From Streptomyces sp. NBC_00390 (lineage in GTDB: Bacteria > Actinomycetota > Actinomycetes > Streptomycetales > Streptomycetaceae): a DNA stretch of 64,000 nt. Within the stretch, counting starts at the first letter, position 1. Every line of letters starts with the position of its first letter. The stretch covers positions 1,426,001 through 1,490,000 of the forward strand of contig NZ_CP107945.1 in the NCBI RefSeq assembly GCF_036057275.1, given 5' to 3'. Position numbers and translations under genes: made by a program. The notes below the pieces were generated by a model, which was not told the origin of the DNA, searched no databases, and saw only the letters and a program-made list of their open reading frames with translations. Of this stretch, positions 41,889 through 50,568 are shown in pieces.

Positions 41889-42683
41889 GTGCCGACGTCC
41901 AGCACCACCGACGCAGCCAAGCCCGCCGCCACCGGTGGCGTGCAGTCCCTGGAGCGCGCCTTCGACCTGCTTGAACGCATGGCCGACGCCGGCGGCGAGG
42001 TCGGGCTGAGCGAGCTCTCCGCCAGCAGCGGACTGCCGCTGCCCACCATTCACCGGCTGATGCGGACGCTGGTGGTCTGCGGGTACGTGCGACAGCAGTC
42101 GAACCGCCGCTACGCGCTCGGTCCCCGTCTGATCCGGCTCGGCGAGTCCGCGTCCCGGCTGCTCGGCACCTGGGCCCGCCCCTATCTCGCCCGCCTGGTC
42201 GACGAGACCGGTGAGACCGCGAACATGGCTCTGCTCGACGGCGACGAGATCGTCTATGTGGCACAGGTGCCGTCCAAGCACTCCATGCGCATGTTCACCG
42301 AGGTCGGCCGTCGGGTGCTGCCGCACTCCACCGGCGTGGGCAAGGCGCTGCTCGCGCACACCCCGGCCGAGGAGGTACGGGCGCTGCTGGCCCGCACCGG
42401 CATGCCGGCCGCCACCGAGAAGACGATCACGACGCCCGAGGGCTTCCTGGACGCGCTCGAGCAGGTCCGCCGGACCGGTTACGCGGTCGACGACAACGAG
42501 CAGGAGATCGGTGTCCGCTGCCTCGCGGTTCCGGTCCCCAACTCCCCCACCTCTGCCGCGGTCTCGATCTCCGGACCGGCCGGACGGGTCACCGAGGCGG
42601 CCACCGAGAGGATCGTCCCTGTGCTGCAGCAGGTGGCGAAGGATCTCTCCGAGGCGCTGGCGAACACCTCCGGGCAGGGCTGA
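41889..42683 (+). CDS. allR: IclR family regulator of allantoin catabolism
   Basis: 264 residues from GTG 41889 with GAAAGGA nine bases upstream. N-terminal winged helix (GVQSLERAFDLLERMADAGGEVGLSELS pattern, LPLPTIHRLMRTLVVCGY) and C-terminal IclR effector domain (TGETANMALLDGDEIVYVAQVPS, STGVGKALLAH, RCLAVPV). It is divergent from allB-alc, and in Streptomyces the IclR-type AllR represses allantoin genes and malate synthase, with allantoic acid or glyoxylate-type metabolites as effectors. The gene symbol rests on context and similarity. Confidence 0.85.
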   Translation: MPTSSTTDAAKPAATGGVQSLERAFDLLERMADAGGEVGLSELSASSGLPLPTIHRLMRTLVVCGYVRQQSNRRYALGPRLIRLGESASRLLGTWARPYLARLVDETGETANMALLDGDEIVYVAQVPSKHSMRMFTEVGRRVLPHSTGVGKALLAHTPAEEVRALLARTGMPAATEKTITTPEGFLDALEQVRRTGYAVDDNEQEIGVRCLAVPVPNSPTSAAVSISGPAGRVTEAATERIVPVLQQVAKDLSEALANTSGQG

Positions 42684-42710
42684 TCCCGTCCCGGTACGCA
42701 TCCCCGGCGG

Positions 42711-43385
42711 TCAGTGACCTGCTGGGCGCACCAGGCCCGTCTCGTACGCGAAGACCGCGGCCTGGGTCCGGTCACGCAGACCCAGCTTGACCAGGATGCG
42801 GCTCACATGGGTCTTCACGGTCTGCTCCGCCACGACCAGACGCCCGGCGATCTCCGCGTTCGACAGGCCCTGCGCGATGAGGGACAGGACCTCCGTCTCG
42901 CGTTCCGTCAGACCGCCGACGCGATCCTTGAGCGGCGCCCGCGGGGAGCGCGTCATCCGGGAGAACTCGGCGATGAGCCGCTTGGTGACGTTCGGGGCGA
43001 GCAGCGCGTCGCCGGCCGCCACCACCCGCACCGCCTGGGCGAGTTCGCCGGCGGAGGCGTCCTTCAGCAGGAACCCGGACGCGCCCGCGCGCAGCGCCTC
43101 GTACACGTACTCGTCGAGGTCGAAGGTGGTCAGTACGAGGACCTGGACGGTGGCGCCGTCCTGTTCGGTGATGCGGCGGGTCGCCTCTATGCCGCCGAGT
43201 TCGGGCATCCGGATGTCCATCAGGACCACGTCCGGGTCGAGTTCGGCGACCTTGGCGATCGCCTCGAGACCGTTCACCGCCTGGCCGACGACCTCGATGC
43301 CGGGTTCGGCGTCGAGCAGCACCGTGAAGCCCTGACGGACCATCATCTGGTCGTCGGCGATCAGTACACGGATGGGGATCGTCAT
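42711..43385 (-). CDS. NarL/LuxR family response regulator
   Basis: 224 residues; ATG 43385 with GAGGA nine bases upstream. Receiver domain with the acidic pair in LIADDQ, phospho-acceptor Asp in VLMDIRMPELGG (about 59), Thr in VLVLTTFD and Lys in LLKDASAGE; C-terminal LuxR HTH (LTERETEVLSLIAQGLSNAEIA, EQTVKTHVSRILVKLGL). Last gene of an acyltransferase-kinase-regulator operon. Confidence 0.93.
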   Translation of the reverse strand: MTIPIRVLIADDQMMVRQGFTVLLDAEPGIEVVGQAVNGLEAIAKVAELDPDVVLMDIRMPELGGIEATRRITEQDGATVQVLVLTTFDLDEYVYEALRAGASGFLLKDASAGELAQAVRVVAAGDALLAPNVTKRLIAEFSRMTRSPRAPLKDRVGGLTERETEVLSLIAQGLSNAEIAGRLVVAEQTVKTHVSRILVKLGLRDRTQAAVFAYETGLVRPAGH

Positions 43386-43426
43386 GGGCGTCGTCCTCAA
43401 CAAGGTCGGTTCAGCGGCAAGGTCGG

Positions 43427-44725
43427 TCAGTCGGCTGCGGGACGTCGGGCGGGGAGGGTCGCGGCCACTTCGTAACCGCCTTGCGGTGTGGGGCCGGTGG
43501 CGAGTTCGCCGCCGAGCATGGCAGCCCGTTCGCGCATGCCGAGCAGCCCGTGCCCGGCACCGGGCGAGGGCGGGGCGGGGGCGTCGGGCGCGGTGTTGGC
43601 GACCCGGAGGGTGAGCTCCTCGGAGCCGTAGCCGATCTCCACCCGCACGCTCGCGCCGGGCGCGTGCCGCATGGCATTGCTCAGCGCCTCCTGCACGATG
43701 CGGAACGCGGACAGCTCGACGCCGGGCGACAGCGGGCGCGGCCTGCCGGTGGTCTCGGTGGTGATCGTGAGCCCGGCGCCGCGCACGTTGCCGACGAGTT
43801 CCTCCAGCCGGTCGAGGGTGGGCTGCGGGGCGTGCCGTACTCCGTCCGCCTGTACGTCTTCGGAGCGCAGCACGCCGAGCACCCGGCGCAGTTCGGTCAG
43901 GGCCTCGACCGCGTTCTCGCGGATGCCGGCGAGATTCTCCTTCAGCTCGTCCGACGGGTTCTGCACCAGGTGCGGGGCGACCTGCGCCTGGATCGATATC
44001 ACCGACATGTGGTGGGCGACCACGTCGTGCAGCTCCCGGGCGATGCGGTTGCGCTCCTCCAGCACGGTGCGGCGGCCGCGCTCCTCGGCGGTGAGCACCT
44101 GCTGCTCGACCAGCCGTTCCCGGGCCACGCGGCTCCTGCGCTGGGAGGTACCGATCACCACGGCGATCACGAAGGCGCCGACTCCCCACTGGGTGAGGAC
44201 ACCGTTGTGGGCATGCTCGGCAGAGGCGGTGTTGGCCAGCCCCGTCAAAATGGTGATCCCCAGCGCCTCGACCGCGATCCGCGGCCGGACCCGCAACGCG
44301 AGGAGCAGCAGCACAAGAGTGTGCAGCAAGATCGCCGGGGCGCTCCAGGGCCAGTGGGCGTCGGGACCGGTGGTGCCCTCCACGATCTGCGCGCTCAGGA
44401 AGAGCACGCTCGTCGACAGCCACCAGGCGGGCAGTGGCCGGGACAGCGCGAGGACGGCGGCAGCCGTCTGGAGCACGGCGAGCAGCAGCACGAGGTCACG
44501 CGAGGGCCCCGACCGCTCGAGAACCTCCGCGGGCAGCCACCAGCCCAAGAGCACAGCGCTGAGCACCACATGGACATGCGGCAGCCACCCCAGCCAGCCC
44601 CGGCGCGGCAGCGGATCGCGGGCCACCGTCCACAAGTCCTCGCGCAGGGCACGTGGCGCCGAAAGCAGCGCGGACGTCAGCCGCCCCCCGATGTTCCTTC
44701 CGCCCCCGTCGTCCACAAGATCCAT
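43427..44725 (-). CDS. sensor histidine kinase (HisKA_3 type)
   Basis: 432 residues from ATG 44725. Four to six N-terminal membrane helices (residues 45-190), then the dimerisation helix with the phospho-His in RNRIARELHDVVAHHMSVI (about 235) and an HATPase domain (FRIVQEALSNAMRHAPG, GHGLLGMRERAAML). The loops outside the membrane are short, so it probably senses a membrane or intramembrane signal. It starts one base after the stop of the acyltransferase gene and pairs with the NarL-type regulator that follows. Confidence 0.92.
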   Translation of the reverse strand: MDLVDDGGGRNIGGRLTSALLSAPRALREDLWTVARDPLPRRGWLGWLPHVHVVLSAVLLGWWLPAEVLERSGPSRDLVLLLAVLQTAAAVLALSRPLPAWWLSTSVLFLSAQIVEGTTGPDAHWPWSAPAILLHTLVLLLLALRVRPRIAVEALGITILTGLANTASAEHAHNGVLTQWGVGAFVIAVVIGTSQRRSRVARERLVEQQVLTAEERGRRTVLEERNRIARELHDVVAHHMSVISIQAQVAPHLVQNPSDELKENLAGIRENAVEALTELRRVLGVLRSEDVQADGVRHAPQPTLDRLEELVGNVRGAGLTITTETTGRPRPLSPGVELSAFRIVQEALSNAMRHAPGASVRVEIGYGSEELTLRVANTAPDAPAPPSPGAGHGLLGMRERAAMLGGELATGPTPQGGYEVAATLPARRPAAD

Positions 44726-44726
44726 C

Positions 44727-45896
44727 CTAGGTACGTCCCTTCGCCCGGGCCCGGGCAGCCCGCTGTTCGCGTACGACCCGAGTGCCACCGCGGCTCCCCC
44801 GCCGCTTCTGTTCGTGAGGCCGAAAAGCTGCCCAGCACACCGTCAGCGCCACCGCGAAGACCGGAAGCCAGGCCAGGCGGGCGAGCACCCAGCCGCCGCC
44901 GTCGGGAACGGTGTGCAGGCCGGGCAGCGGCCCGCCCACGAGCAGGCCGGTCGCAATGACCGTGATCATGGCGGTCTGGTGCCACAGGAAGACGGTCATC
45001 GCCGACAGGTTCACCAGTGCCACCGCCGCCCAGGCGGCGGGGCGTCGCAGCGCCCGCCGCAGCGGTTCGAGCAGCAACAGAGCGGCTCCGCACTGGGCGA
45101 GACCGAAGGTGACGGCCGCGAGGGTGGGCGGGTTGAGGTTCGAGATCCCGGCACCGGGCACCCCGACCATGGCGGCCGGGTAGCCGGCCCACAGGACGAG
45201 TCCGGTGGTTGCGGCAGCTCCCCCGAGCACCAACGCCCATGCGGTCGTGCGGCGTTGCAGACCGCCCCGGGCCCAGGCCGCGCCCAGGCAGTACGGAACC
45301 AGCCAGCCGGCCGCCACATTGATCCAGCCGAGCCGTTCGGGCCCGTCCAGGCCGAACCGGACCAGGTCGACGTGCAGGACGACGGCGAGCGGCCAGAGCG
45401 GGTGCAGCCTCGTCACGAGGGGCGTGGCCGCCGTCAGCACCGCGAAGACCAGCAGGAACCAGAGCGGGGACAGCACGAGCTTGCCCAGCACACGGACGGT
45501 GTCCAGGCCGACGCCTGACGCGAGCATCACGCCCGCCACCACGGTCCACACCACCAGCAGGGCAACGACCGGCCTGCACAGCCGTGCCATCCGGGTGCCG
45601 AACCACCGCGCGTAGGTGGTATCCGAGATGCGGGCGGCGGCGTAGCTCTGCGCGGCCACGTGCCCACCCACCAGGAAGAAGACGGCCAGCGTCTGGAACA
45701 CCCAGGACACGGGCGCGAGTTCGGGCAGATTCTGGAGCGGGCTCGCCCCGCGCAGCGTGCCGCTGTCGGCGACCAGCGCGGTGACCAGCCAGTGGCCGAG
45801 CACCACCCCGAGGATGGCGAGCGCACGCAGTGCGTCGACGGCACGGTCGCGGTCGGGAGGCGTGGCGGCCTCGATCCGCCGGACGAGGTCACGCAT
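44727..45896 (-). CDS. acyltransferase family 3 membrane protein
   Basis: 389 residues, about ten membrane segments, beginning DRDRAVDALRALAILGVVLGHWLV, the R..D.LRA...H pattern of OafA/acyl_transf_3 proteins, and with FFLVGGHVAAQSY following. These enzymes acylate cell-surface sugars, lipids or antibiotics. The tail is strongly basic (RRGSRGGTRVVREQRAARARAKGRT region). It overlaps the 3' end of the upstream hydrolase gene by 8 bases and abuts the sensor kinase, so the four genes form one transcription unit. Confidence 0.88.
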   Translation of the reverse strand: MRDLVRRIEAATPPDRDRAVDALRALAILGVVLGHWLVTALVADSGTLRGASPLQNLPELAPVSWVFQTLAVFFLVGGHVAAQSYAAARISDTTYARWFGTRMARLCRPVVALLVVWTVVAGVMLASGVGLDTVRVLGKLVLSPLWFLLVFAVLTAATPLVTRLHPLWPLAVVLHVDLVRFGLDGPERLGWINVAAGWLVPYCLGAAWARGGLQRRTTAWALVLGGAAATTGLVLWAGYPAAMVGVPGAGISNLNPPTLAAVTFGLAQCGAALLLLEPLRRALRRPAAWAAVALVNLSAMTVFLWHQTAMITVIATGLLVGGPLPGLHTVPDGGGWVLARLAWLPVFAVALTVCWAAFRPHEQKRRGSRGGTRVVREQRAARARAKGRT

Positions 45897-46917
45897 GACG
45901 GCCGCCCTCGGAGGGGGCCTGTCCGGAGACGATCCGGGCGATGTTGCGCAGCGGTACGGAACCCGGCTTCAGATAGTCGCTGTGGCCTCCGCCGCCGGCC
46001 TCGAACCGGCGGGCGCCGAACTCGGGCGAGATCGGGTCAGCGCCTAATCCGATGGCGGTGAAGGGGAGTTCCAGCTGTGTGTGCGGTAGGTGGGCGACCC
46101 AGTCGCCGGTGCTTCGCCCGGCCCAGACGGTGGCCGGGGTGCGGAGGTCCGCGGTGTGGTCGTAGCCCACGCCCGGACTGCCGTACAGGACGACGTCCGT
46201 GACCTCGAGGGTGCGTGCGGCGCGGGCGCAGACCACGGATCCGTAGGAGTGGCAGACGAGCGAGACCCGTGCCGTCGGCCGGGCCTGGCTCAGTTCCCGT
46301 ACGAAGGAACGGAGTTCGGGGGCCGCTTCCTGTCCGCGGGAGGGAGTCACTACCGCTGGGCTCACGGTGCCGGGCGTCCCGTAGCCGAGCCAGGCGACGA
46401 CGGCGGACCTGCTGCCCAGCTCCCGCGCCAGCGCCTCGGCACCGGCCCGGAAACGTCCGTACGAGTCGAGGTTGGTGTCCGAGCCCGGGACGAGGACGGC
46501 GATCCGCCCGGTCCGGGACAGGTCTCCGAAGACTTCGGCCGAGCGGCCACCGTCCCGGCCGTCGAAGAAGAGGAAGCTGCGTGCCGGGGCCGCCATGGCA
46601 CGCAGCGCCTTGGCCCGTCTCCGGTCGCCGTGTCCGGCGGCGCTGCGCTCGGCCGCCCGGATCTCGTCGCGCTGGGCGGCGTAGCGCTCGGCGAGGGCGA
46701 GGGGAGTCGCGTCCTCAAGAGGCGCGAGGGCAGCGGGTGCGGGTGCCGGGACGGCCGAAGGACGAACCGCCCCGGACACGGGCAGGGCCACCGAGGCGGC
46801 GACGAAGGCGGCAAGCAAGGTGCGGCGCAGCGGACTTGCGCGCACAGAGCGTGTACGCGGACGGCTTGTACGCAGCGAGCTTGTACGCAGACGGCTTGTG
46901 CGCTGGCGGGACGCCAT
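45889..46917 (-). CDS. secreted alpha/beta hydrolase (DUF1023-like)
   Basis: 342 residues; ATG 46917 with AAGGA eleven bases upstream. The n-region is very long and basic, made of RTS/RTR repeats encoded by four 15-bp DNA repeats, then a hydrophobic core (TLLAAFVAASVALPVSGAV). The hydrolase domain carries AVLVPGSDTNLDSYGRF, nucleophile Ser in LVCHSYGSVV and His in GGGGHSDYL, as in DUF1023-type esterase-like proteins. The arginine-rich start could direct Tat export, though a clear twin-Arg motif followed by FLK is absent. First gene of the acyltransferase/two-component operon. Confidence 0.85.
   Translation of the reverse strand: MASRQRTSRLRTSSLRTSRPRTRSVRASPLRRTLLAAFVAASVALPVSGAVRPSAVPAPAPAALAPLEDATPLALAERYAAQRDEIRAAERSAAGHGDRRRAKALRAMAAPARSFLFFDGRDGGRSAEVFGDLSRTGRIAVLVPGSDTNLDSYGRFRAGAEALARELGSRSAVVAWLGYGTPGTVSPAVVTPSRGQEAAPELRSFVRELSQARPTARVSLVCHSYGSVVCARAARTLEVTDVVLYGSPGVGYDHTADLRTPATVWAGRSTGDWVAHLPHTQLELPFTAIGLGADPISPEFGARRFEAGGGGHSDYLKPGSVPLRNIARIVSGQAPSEGGRHA
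46851..46910. repeat. four tandem 15-bp repeats inside the hydrolase signal region
   Basis: Plus-strand units of 15 bp, consensus TTGTACGCAGACGGC, start at 46851, 46866, 46881 and 46896. On the coding strand each encodes five residues of the R-T-S-x-x kind, lengthening the basic n-region of the exported hydrolase. Confidence 0.75.
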
Positions 46918-47116
46918 GGCGGGTGATCCTTCCGTACCGGACGTCGGTCGTGATGTCCGGTACCGAAGCTATGGAGCCCGCTCTGTCGCCCGCGTCCCGC
47001 CGGGGGATGCATCTTGCGGGTAGCTCCGAAGTACTACGAGGGGAACCCAGGTTCTATGAGCCGGTGCGTCCGGCCGGAGCCGGGGGTGCACCCGGGCAAT
47101 CCCTGACACCGCCACG

Positions 47117-47161
47117 GCGCCGTCTGTGAAGGCCCGCCGCGCGGGGCCTCACAGACGGCGC
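47117..47161. terminator. long hairpin at the end of the DUF5955 gene
   Basis: CGCCGTCTGTGA (47118-47129) pairs with TCACAGACGGCG (47149-47160), continued after one bulge by GGCCC/GGGCC, giving about 17 base pairs around an 8-base loop. The right arm includes the stop codon of the minus-strand DUF5955 gene, so termination would be immediate. Confidence 0.75.
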
Positions 47162-47472
47162 TGTGGCGGTACCGCACCGAAGAGATCGACCGCGTTCCGT
47201 ACGTCCATCAGTGCGGGCGCGAGCGCGCTCACCGAGCCGATCGCGCCCGCGATCAGGAGTAACGAGCTCCGCATCCGCGGGATCTCGGGATCCCCGGAGG
47301 CCACCATCGCGGCCAGGACGGCCAGTTCGTCCTCGGCGATCGCCCGGTCCCCGAACTCGGCAGGATACCCGGCCAGTTCGCGCCGGAGCCGGGAAACGGC
47401 AGCGCGCAGCTCCGTGGCTCTCGGGTCCTCGCCGCTGCCTGTCACCCGCGTCTGCCCCACGCTCCGCAACAA
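47149..47472 (-). CDS. DUF5955-like small protein
   Basis: 107 residues from a TTG (47472; tandem TTG codons, GAGGGG upstream). Mostly helical: TELRAAVSRLRRELAGYPAEF, IAEDELAVLAAMVASG, then a weakly hydrophobic LLLIAGAIGSVSALAPALMDVRNAVDLFG. I associate this with the streptomycete family DUF5955, from memory and not by search. Function unknown; monocistronic, with its own terminator. Confidence 0.75.
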   Translation of the reverse strand: MLRSVGQTRVTGSGEDPRATELRAAVSRLRRELAGYPAEFGDRAIAEDELAVLAAMVASGDPEIPRMRSSLLLIAGAIGSVSALAPALMDVRNAVDLFGAVPPQRRL

Positions 47473-47593
47473 AGCCCTGCCCCTCGCACGTCCTTGCGCC
47501 CGGTCCGGCGACCCTGGGTCATCGGTCGAGCGCCCTGGGTTGCGGGCCAGTTAACGCCATCCGGCCCGCGACGCGCCACCGTACAGACAGAAT

Positions 47594-49525
47594 TCAGTAC
47601 GAGGGGGCTGGATCCATGGCGTTGCGCCACACCGTCACATCAACGGTGATGAACTGACTGGGGTCGGTGTCGGACGACTTCCCCTGGTAGGTGACCACGC
47701 CGACATGGCCGGAATCCGTCAGCACACAGATCTTCGAGCCCTTCGACAGCAGGTTCAGGTCGATGCTGTCGGTGAAGCGCGTGTCGCTCCTGCAGGTGTC
47801 CAGGTCCCCGGTCTGCCCGGTGCGCAGCAGGATCAGCCGGCCGTTCGTCGTCTCCACCTGCCGCAGGTCCCACTCGAACTCGAAGTCCGGGTTGGAGTCG
47901 TCGTTGAGGGGCTTGACCGGGTCGTCGTCGAGCCTGATGTGGTAGTCGGTCACGATGTCGATACCGGTGTACGTCTTGGGCGCGGGGTCCGCCGCCGGGT
48001 CGTCGGGCGGCGTGTCCAGGCCGTCGCCCTCGTCCGCGGGCGTCGATGCGTCGTCCGCGGGGGTCTCGTCCTTCGGGGTGGTGTCCGGGGTCGAGTCGCC
48101 CTTGTCCTGGCTCTGGCGGCTCTCGTCCTTGTCCTTGTCCTTGTCGGACAGGGCGAGGTACGCCCCGCCGCCGGCGGCACCGCCGAGGAGCAGCGTGACG
48201 AGCACGGCGATGACGAGGGTGCGTGTCTTCTTCTTTTTGGGCGCGGCAGGTCCGGGGGTGGCCACCGGAGTGGGGACCGTGCCGTACGGGTGGCCCGGCT
48301 GACCAGGGTGCCCCGGCTGCGTCGCCTGCGGGTACCCGTACGCCGGAGTCTGCGGGGCCGTCGCCTGCGGATAGCCGTACGCGTGGGGCTGCGGGTGTGG
48401 CTGCGGCTGCGGCTGCGCGGGGCCCTGCGGGGCCGGCCCGAACCCGGGGGGAGGCGTCGTCGGGGCGGCGTGCGCGGTGGGCACGTACCCGGGCGCCTGC
48501 GCCGGAGACGGCGTCGCCGGCGCGGTGGGCGGCTGCGCAGGCGAGGGCTGGGCGGCGGCGGCCGGCTGCCCGCCGGGCGGGGTGACCGGCGGCGCCGGAG
48601 CGGCCGCACGGGTGGTGATCTCGGCGGCCACGACGCTCGGCAGCCACTCCTCGGGCCGGCGCAGCACCGTTTCACCGTTGGCGGTCTGGCAGATGCTCAG
48701 GATCTCCGCGACCGAGGGCCTGCCATCCGGCTCCTTGACCATGCAGCGGGTGACCAACTCGTGCAGTTGCGCGGGCAGTTCGGTGAGATCCGGCTCCTCG
48801 TGCACGATCCGGTAGAGCACCCCGTGCGAGGTGCCCTCGCCGAAAGCCGCCCTGCCGGTCGCCGCGTATGCCGCGATCTGACCGAGCGCGAAGATGTCGG
48901 TGGCCGACGTGACATGGCTGCCTGCCGCCTGCTCCGGAGCCATGAAGGACGGTGTACCGATGGTGACGCCGCTGCTGGTGAGCGACGTGGCGTCAGCGGC
49001 GCGGGCGATGCCGAAGTCGATGACGCGGGGACCGTCGGCGGCGAGCAGGACGTTCGCGGGCTTGAGGTCGCGGTGCACGATGCCGGCCCCGTGGATCACC
49101 TGCAGAGCCTCGGCGATTCCGGCGACGAGCAGCAGCACGGTCTCGACCGGCAGCTTGCCGTGCTGGGCAACGGCTTCGGCCAGCGAGGGCCCGGGGACGT
49201 ACGCGGTGGCCAGCCAGGGCTGCTCGGCCTCCGGGTCGGCGTCGATGACGGGTGCGGTGAACAGCCCCTGCACCCGCTGCGCCGCCTGCACTTCCTGGGC
49301 GAAGCGGCGACGGAACTCGGCGTCCTGGCCGAAGTCGGGCCGGATCACCTTGATGGCCACCGGACGGCCGCCGGGTGTGTACGACAGATAGACCTTGCCC
49401 ATGCCGCCGGCGCCGAGGCGGGCGGCGAGGCGGTATCCGGCGACGTTCCGCGGATCCTCGTCCCCCAGCGGCTTGAAGACCGTTCCCTGGTGCGCGCGCC
49501 CACTCATCGACTCTTGATCCCCCAT
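47594..49525 (-). CDS. transmembrane Ser/Thr protein kinase (PknB-like)
   Basis: 643 residues; a second possible ATG lies six codons in. Kinase domain at about 30-285: glycine loop LGAGGMGKVYL, Lys in VAIKVI, HRDLKPANVLL, DFGIA, GTPSFMAPEQ and DIFALG. Then a Pro/Ala/Gln-rich linker with YGYPQAT repeats, a membrane helix (about 432-452) preceded by KKKK, an acidic Asp/Lys/Thr-rich stalk, and an extracellular region of about 110 residues (TGIDIVTDYHIRLDDDP, LDTCRSDTRF) without PASTA repeats. It probably senses an external cue. Monocistronic, divergent from the cytidylyltransferase gene. Confidence 0.92.
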   Translation of the reverse strand: MGDQESMSGRAHQGTVFKPLGDEDPRNVAGYRLAARLGAGGMGKVYLSYTPGGRPVAIKVIRPDFGQDAEFRRRFAQEVQAAQRVQGLFTAPVIDADPEAEQPWLATAYVPGPSLAEAVAQHGKLPVETVLLLVAGIAEALQVIHGAGIVHRDLKPANVLLAADGPRVIDFGIARAADATSLTSSGVTIGTPSFMAPEQAAGSHVTSATDIFALGQIAAYAATGRAAFGEGTSHGVLYRIVHEEPDLTELPAQLHELVTRCMVKEPDGRPSVAEILSICQTANGETVLRRPEEWLPSVVAAEITTRAAAPAPPVTPPGGQPAAAAQPSPAQPPTAPATPSPAQAPGYVPTAHAAPTTPPPGFGPAPQGPAQPQPQPHPQPHAYGYPQATAPQTPAYGYPQATQPGHPGQPGHPYGTVPTPVATPGPAAPKKKKTRTLVIAVLVTLLLGGAAGGGAYLALSDKDKDKDESRQSQDKGDSTPDTTPKDETPADDASTPADEGDGLDTPPDDPAADPAPKTYTGIDIVTDYHIRLDDDPVKPLNDDSNPDFEFEWDLRQVETTNGRLILLRTGQTGDLDTCRSDTRFTDSIDLNLLSKGSKICVLTDSGHVGVVTYQGKSSDTDPSQFITVDVTVWRNAMDPAPSY

Positions 49526-49674
49526 GGCGAACCTCGTTGTTGAGGAAGCACCCTATCCAAGGTCGGCTCCCGCTCTCCACGTCGGACGACCGGCACGGCC
49601 CGGGCGGTTGCAGCGCGAGCGCACATCGCTCGTTCGGCGCAACACTTCGCCCGCATATGAGGTAAGGAGTGCTT

Positions 49675-50292
49675 ATGGCAACCTCTGAGAATTCACCGCC
49701 TCGTCAGAAACCGGCCGTGGCCGGTCTGTTGCTCGCAGCGGGTGGCGGGCGACGGCTCGGCGGCCGCCCGAAGGCGATGCTGACGTACGGCGGCCGACCG
49801 CTCGTCGAGCATGCGGTGCGTGTGCTGCGCGAGGCCGGCTGCGCCCCGCTGCACGTGGTGCTCGGCGCGTCCGCCCAGCGCGTGCGGGAGGAGGCCGATC
49901 TGTCCGGCTGCGTGGTGACGGACAACCCCGAGTGGGAGGAAGGGATGGGCTCGTCGCTGCGGGTGGGCCTGGGGTCCCTGCCGCCCGGCGTCGACGCGGC
50001 GCTGGTCCTGCTGGTGGACCAGCCGGGCATCGGCGCCGCGGCGGTGGCGCGGATCCGGGCGGCGTACCGCAGCCGCGGTTCGCTGGTGGCGGCCGCGTAC
50101 GACGGGCGGCGCGGGCACCCCGTCCTCTTCGGCGCGGAACGCTGGCGCGACATCGCGCGGAGTGCGGTCGGTGATCGCGGGGCGCGCGCGTATCTGCGGG
50201 CGCACGAGGGCGAACTCACGCTCGTCGAGTGCGGCGATGTGGCCCAGGCGTACGACATCGACACACCCGAGGACCTGAAGCACCTCGAGTGA
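49675..50292 (+). CDS. MocA-like molybdopterin cytidylyltransferase / nucleotidyltransferase
   Basis: 205 residues from ATG 49675 with GGAG upstream. GT-A nucleotidyltransferase pattern: LLLAAGGGRRLGGRPKAML at the N-terminus, LVDQPGIG for the metal-binding Asp, GRRGHPVLF and DIDTPEDL at the C-terminus, as in MobA/MocA enzymes that add CMP or GMP to molybdopterin. MocA-type cofactor is needed by xanthine dehydrogenase, which feeds the allantoin pathway encoded nearby. That link is inference; no xdh gene is in the window. Confidence 0.82.
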   Translation: MATSENSPPRQKPAVAGLLLAAGGGRRLGGRPKAMLTYGGRPLVEHAVRVLREAGCAPLHVVLGASAQRVREEADLSGCVVTDNPEWEEGMGSSLRVGLGSLPPGVDAALVLLVDQPGIGAAAVARIRAAYRSRGSLVAAAYDGRRGHPVLFGAERWRDIARSAVGDRGARAYLRAHEGELTLVECGDVAQAYDIDTPEDLKHLE

Positions 50293-50339
50293 GCGGCGTG
50301 GCACTGAGCGCCACGATATGTCGACCCAGAGAATCTCGA

Positions 50340-50358
50340 TATCAACAAACCATTGAAC
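50340..50358. promoter_or_regulatory. AllR-like site upstream of malate synthase
   Basis: TATCAACAAACCATTGAAC shares TCAAC, AAC and TTGAA at the same spacing with the perfect repeat in front of allB (41594-41612), 13 of 19 positions overall. It lies in the 275-base non-coding region before malate synthase, about 210 bases from its ATG. Confidence 0.55.
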
Positions 50359-50568
50359 TTCCACCATGCGATAACTACTATCCACTGATCAGAAGCGCCT
50401 GACCGACGAGACGGCGCCTGCGGCCGTGCTCCGGCGCTCTGGCACCGAGTGCCACTCCGCGGCGACCGGCAGCCGGTCGCCGCTCTCGCACCACGGCCAC
50501 CATCCGGCCCCGCCACGCACGCACCGCACCGCACCGCCCGTGAAGCCCGCTGAAGGAAGTGACAGCTC

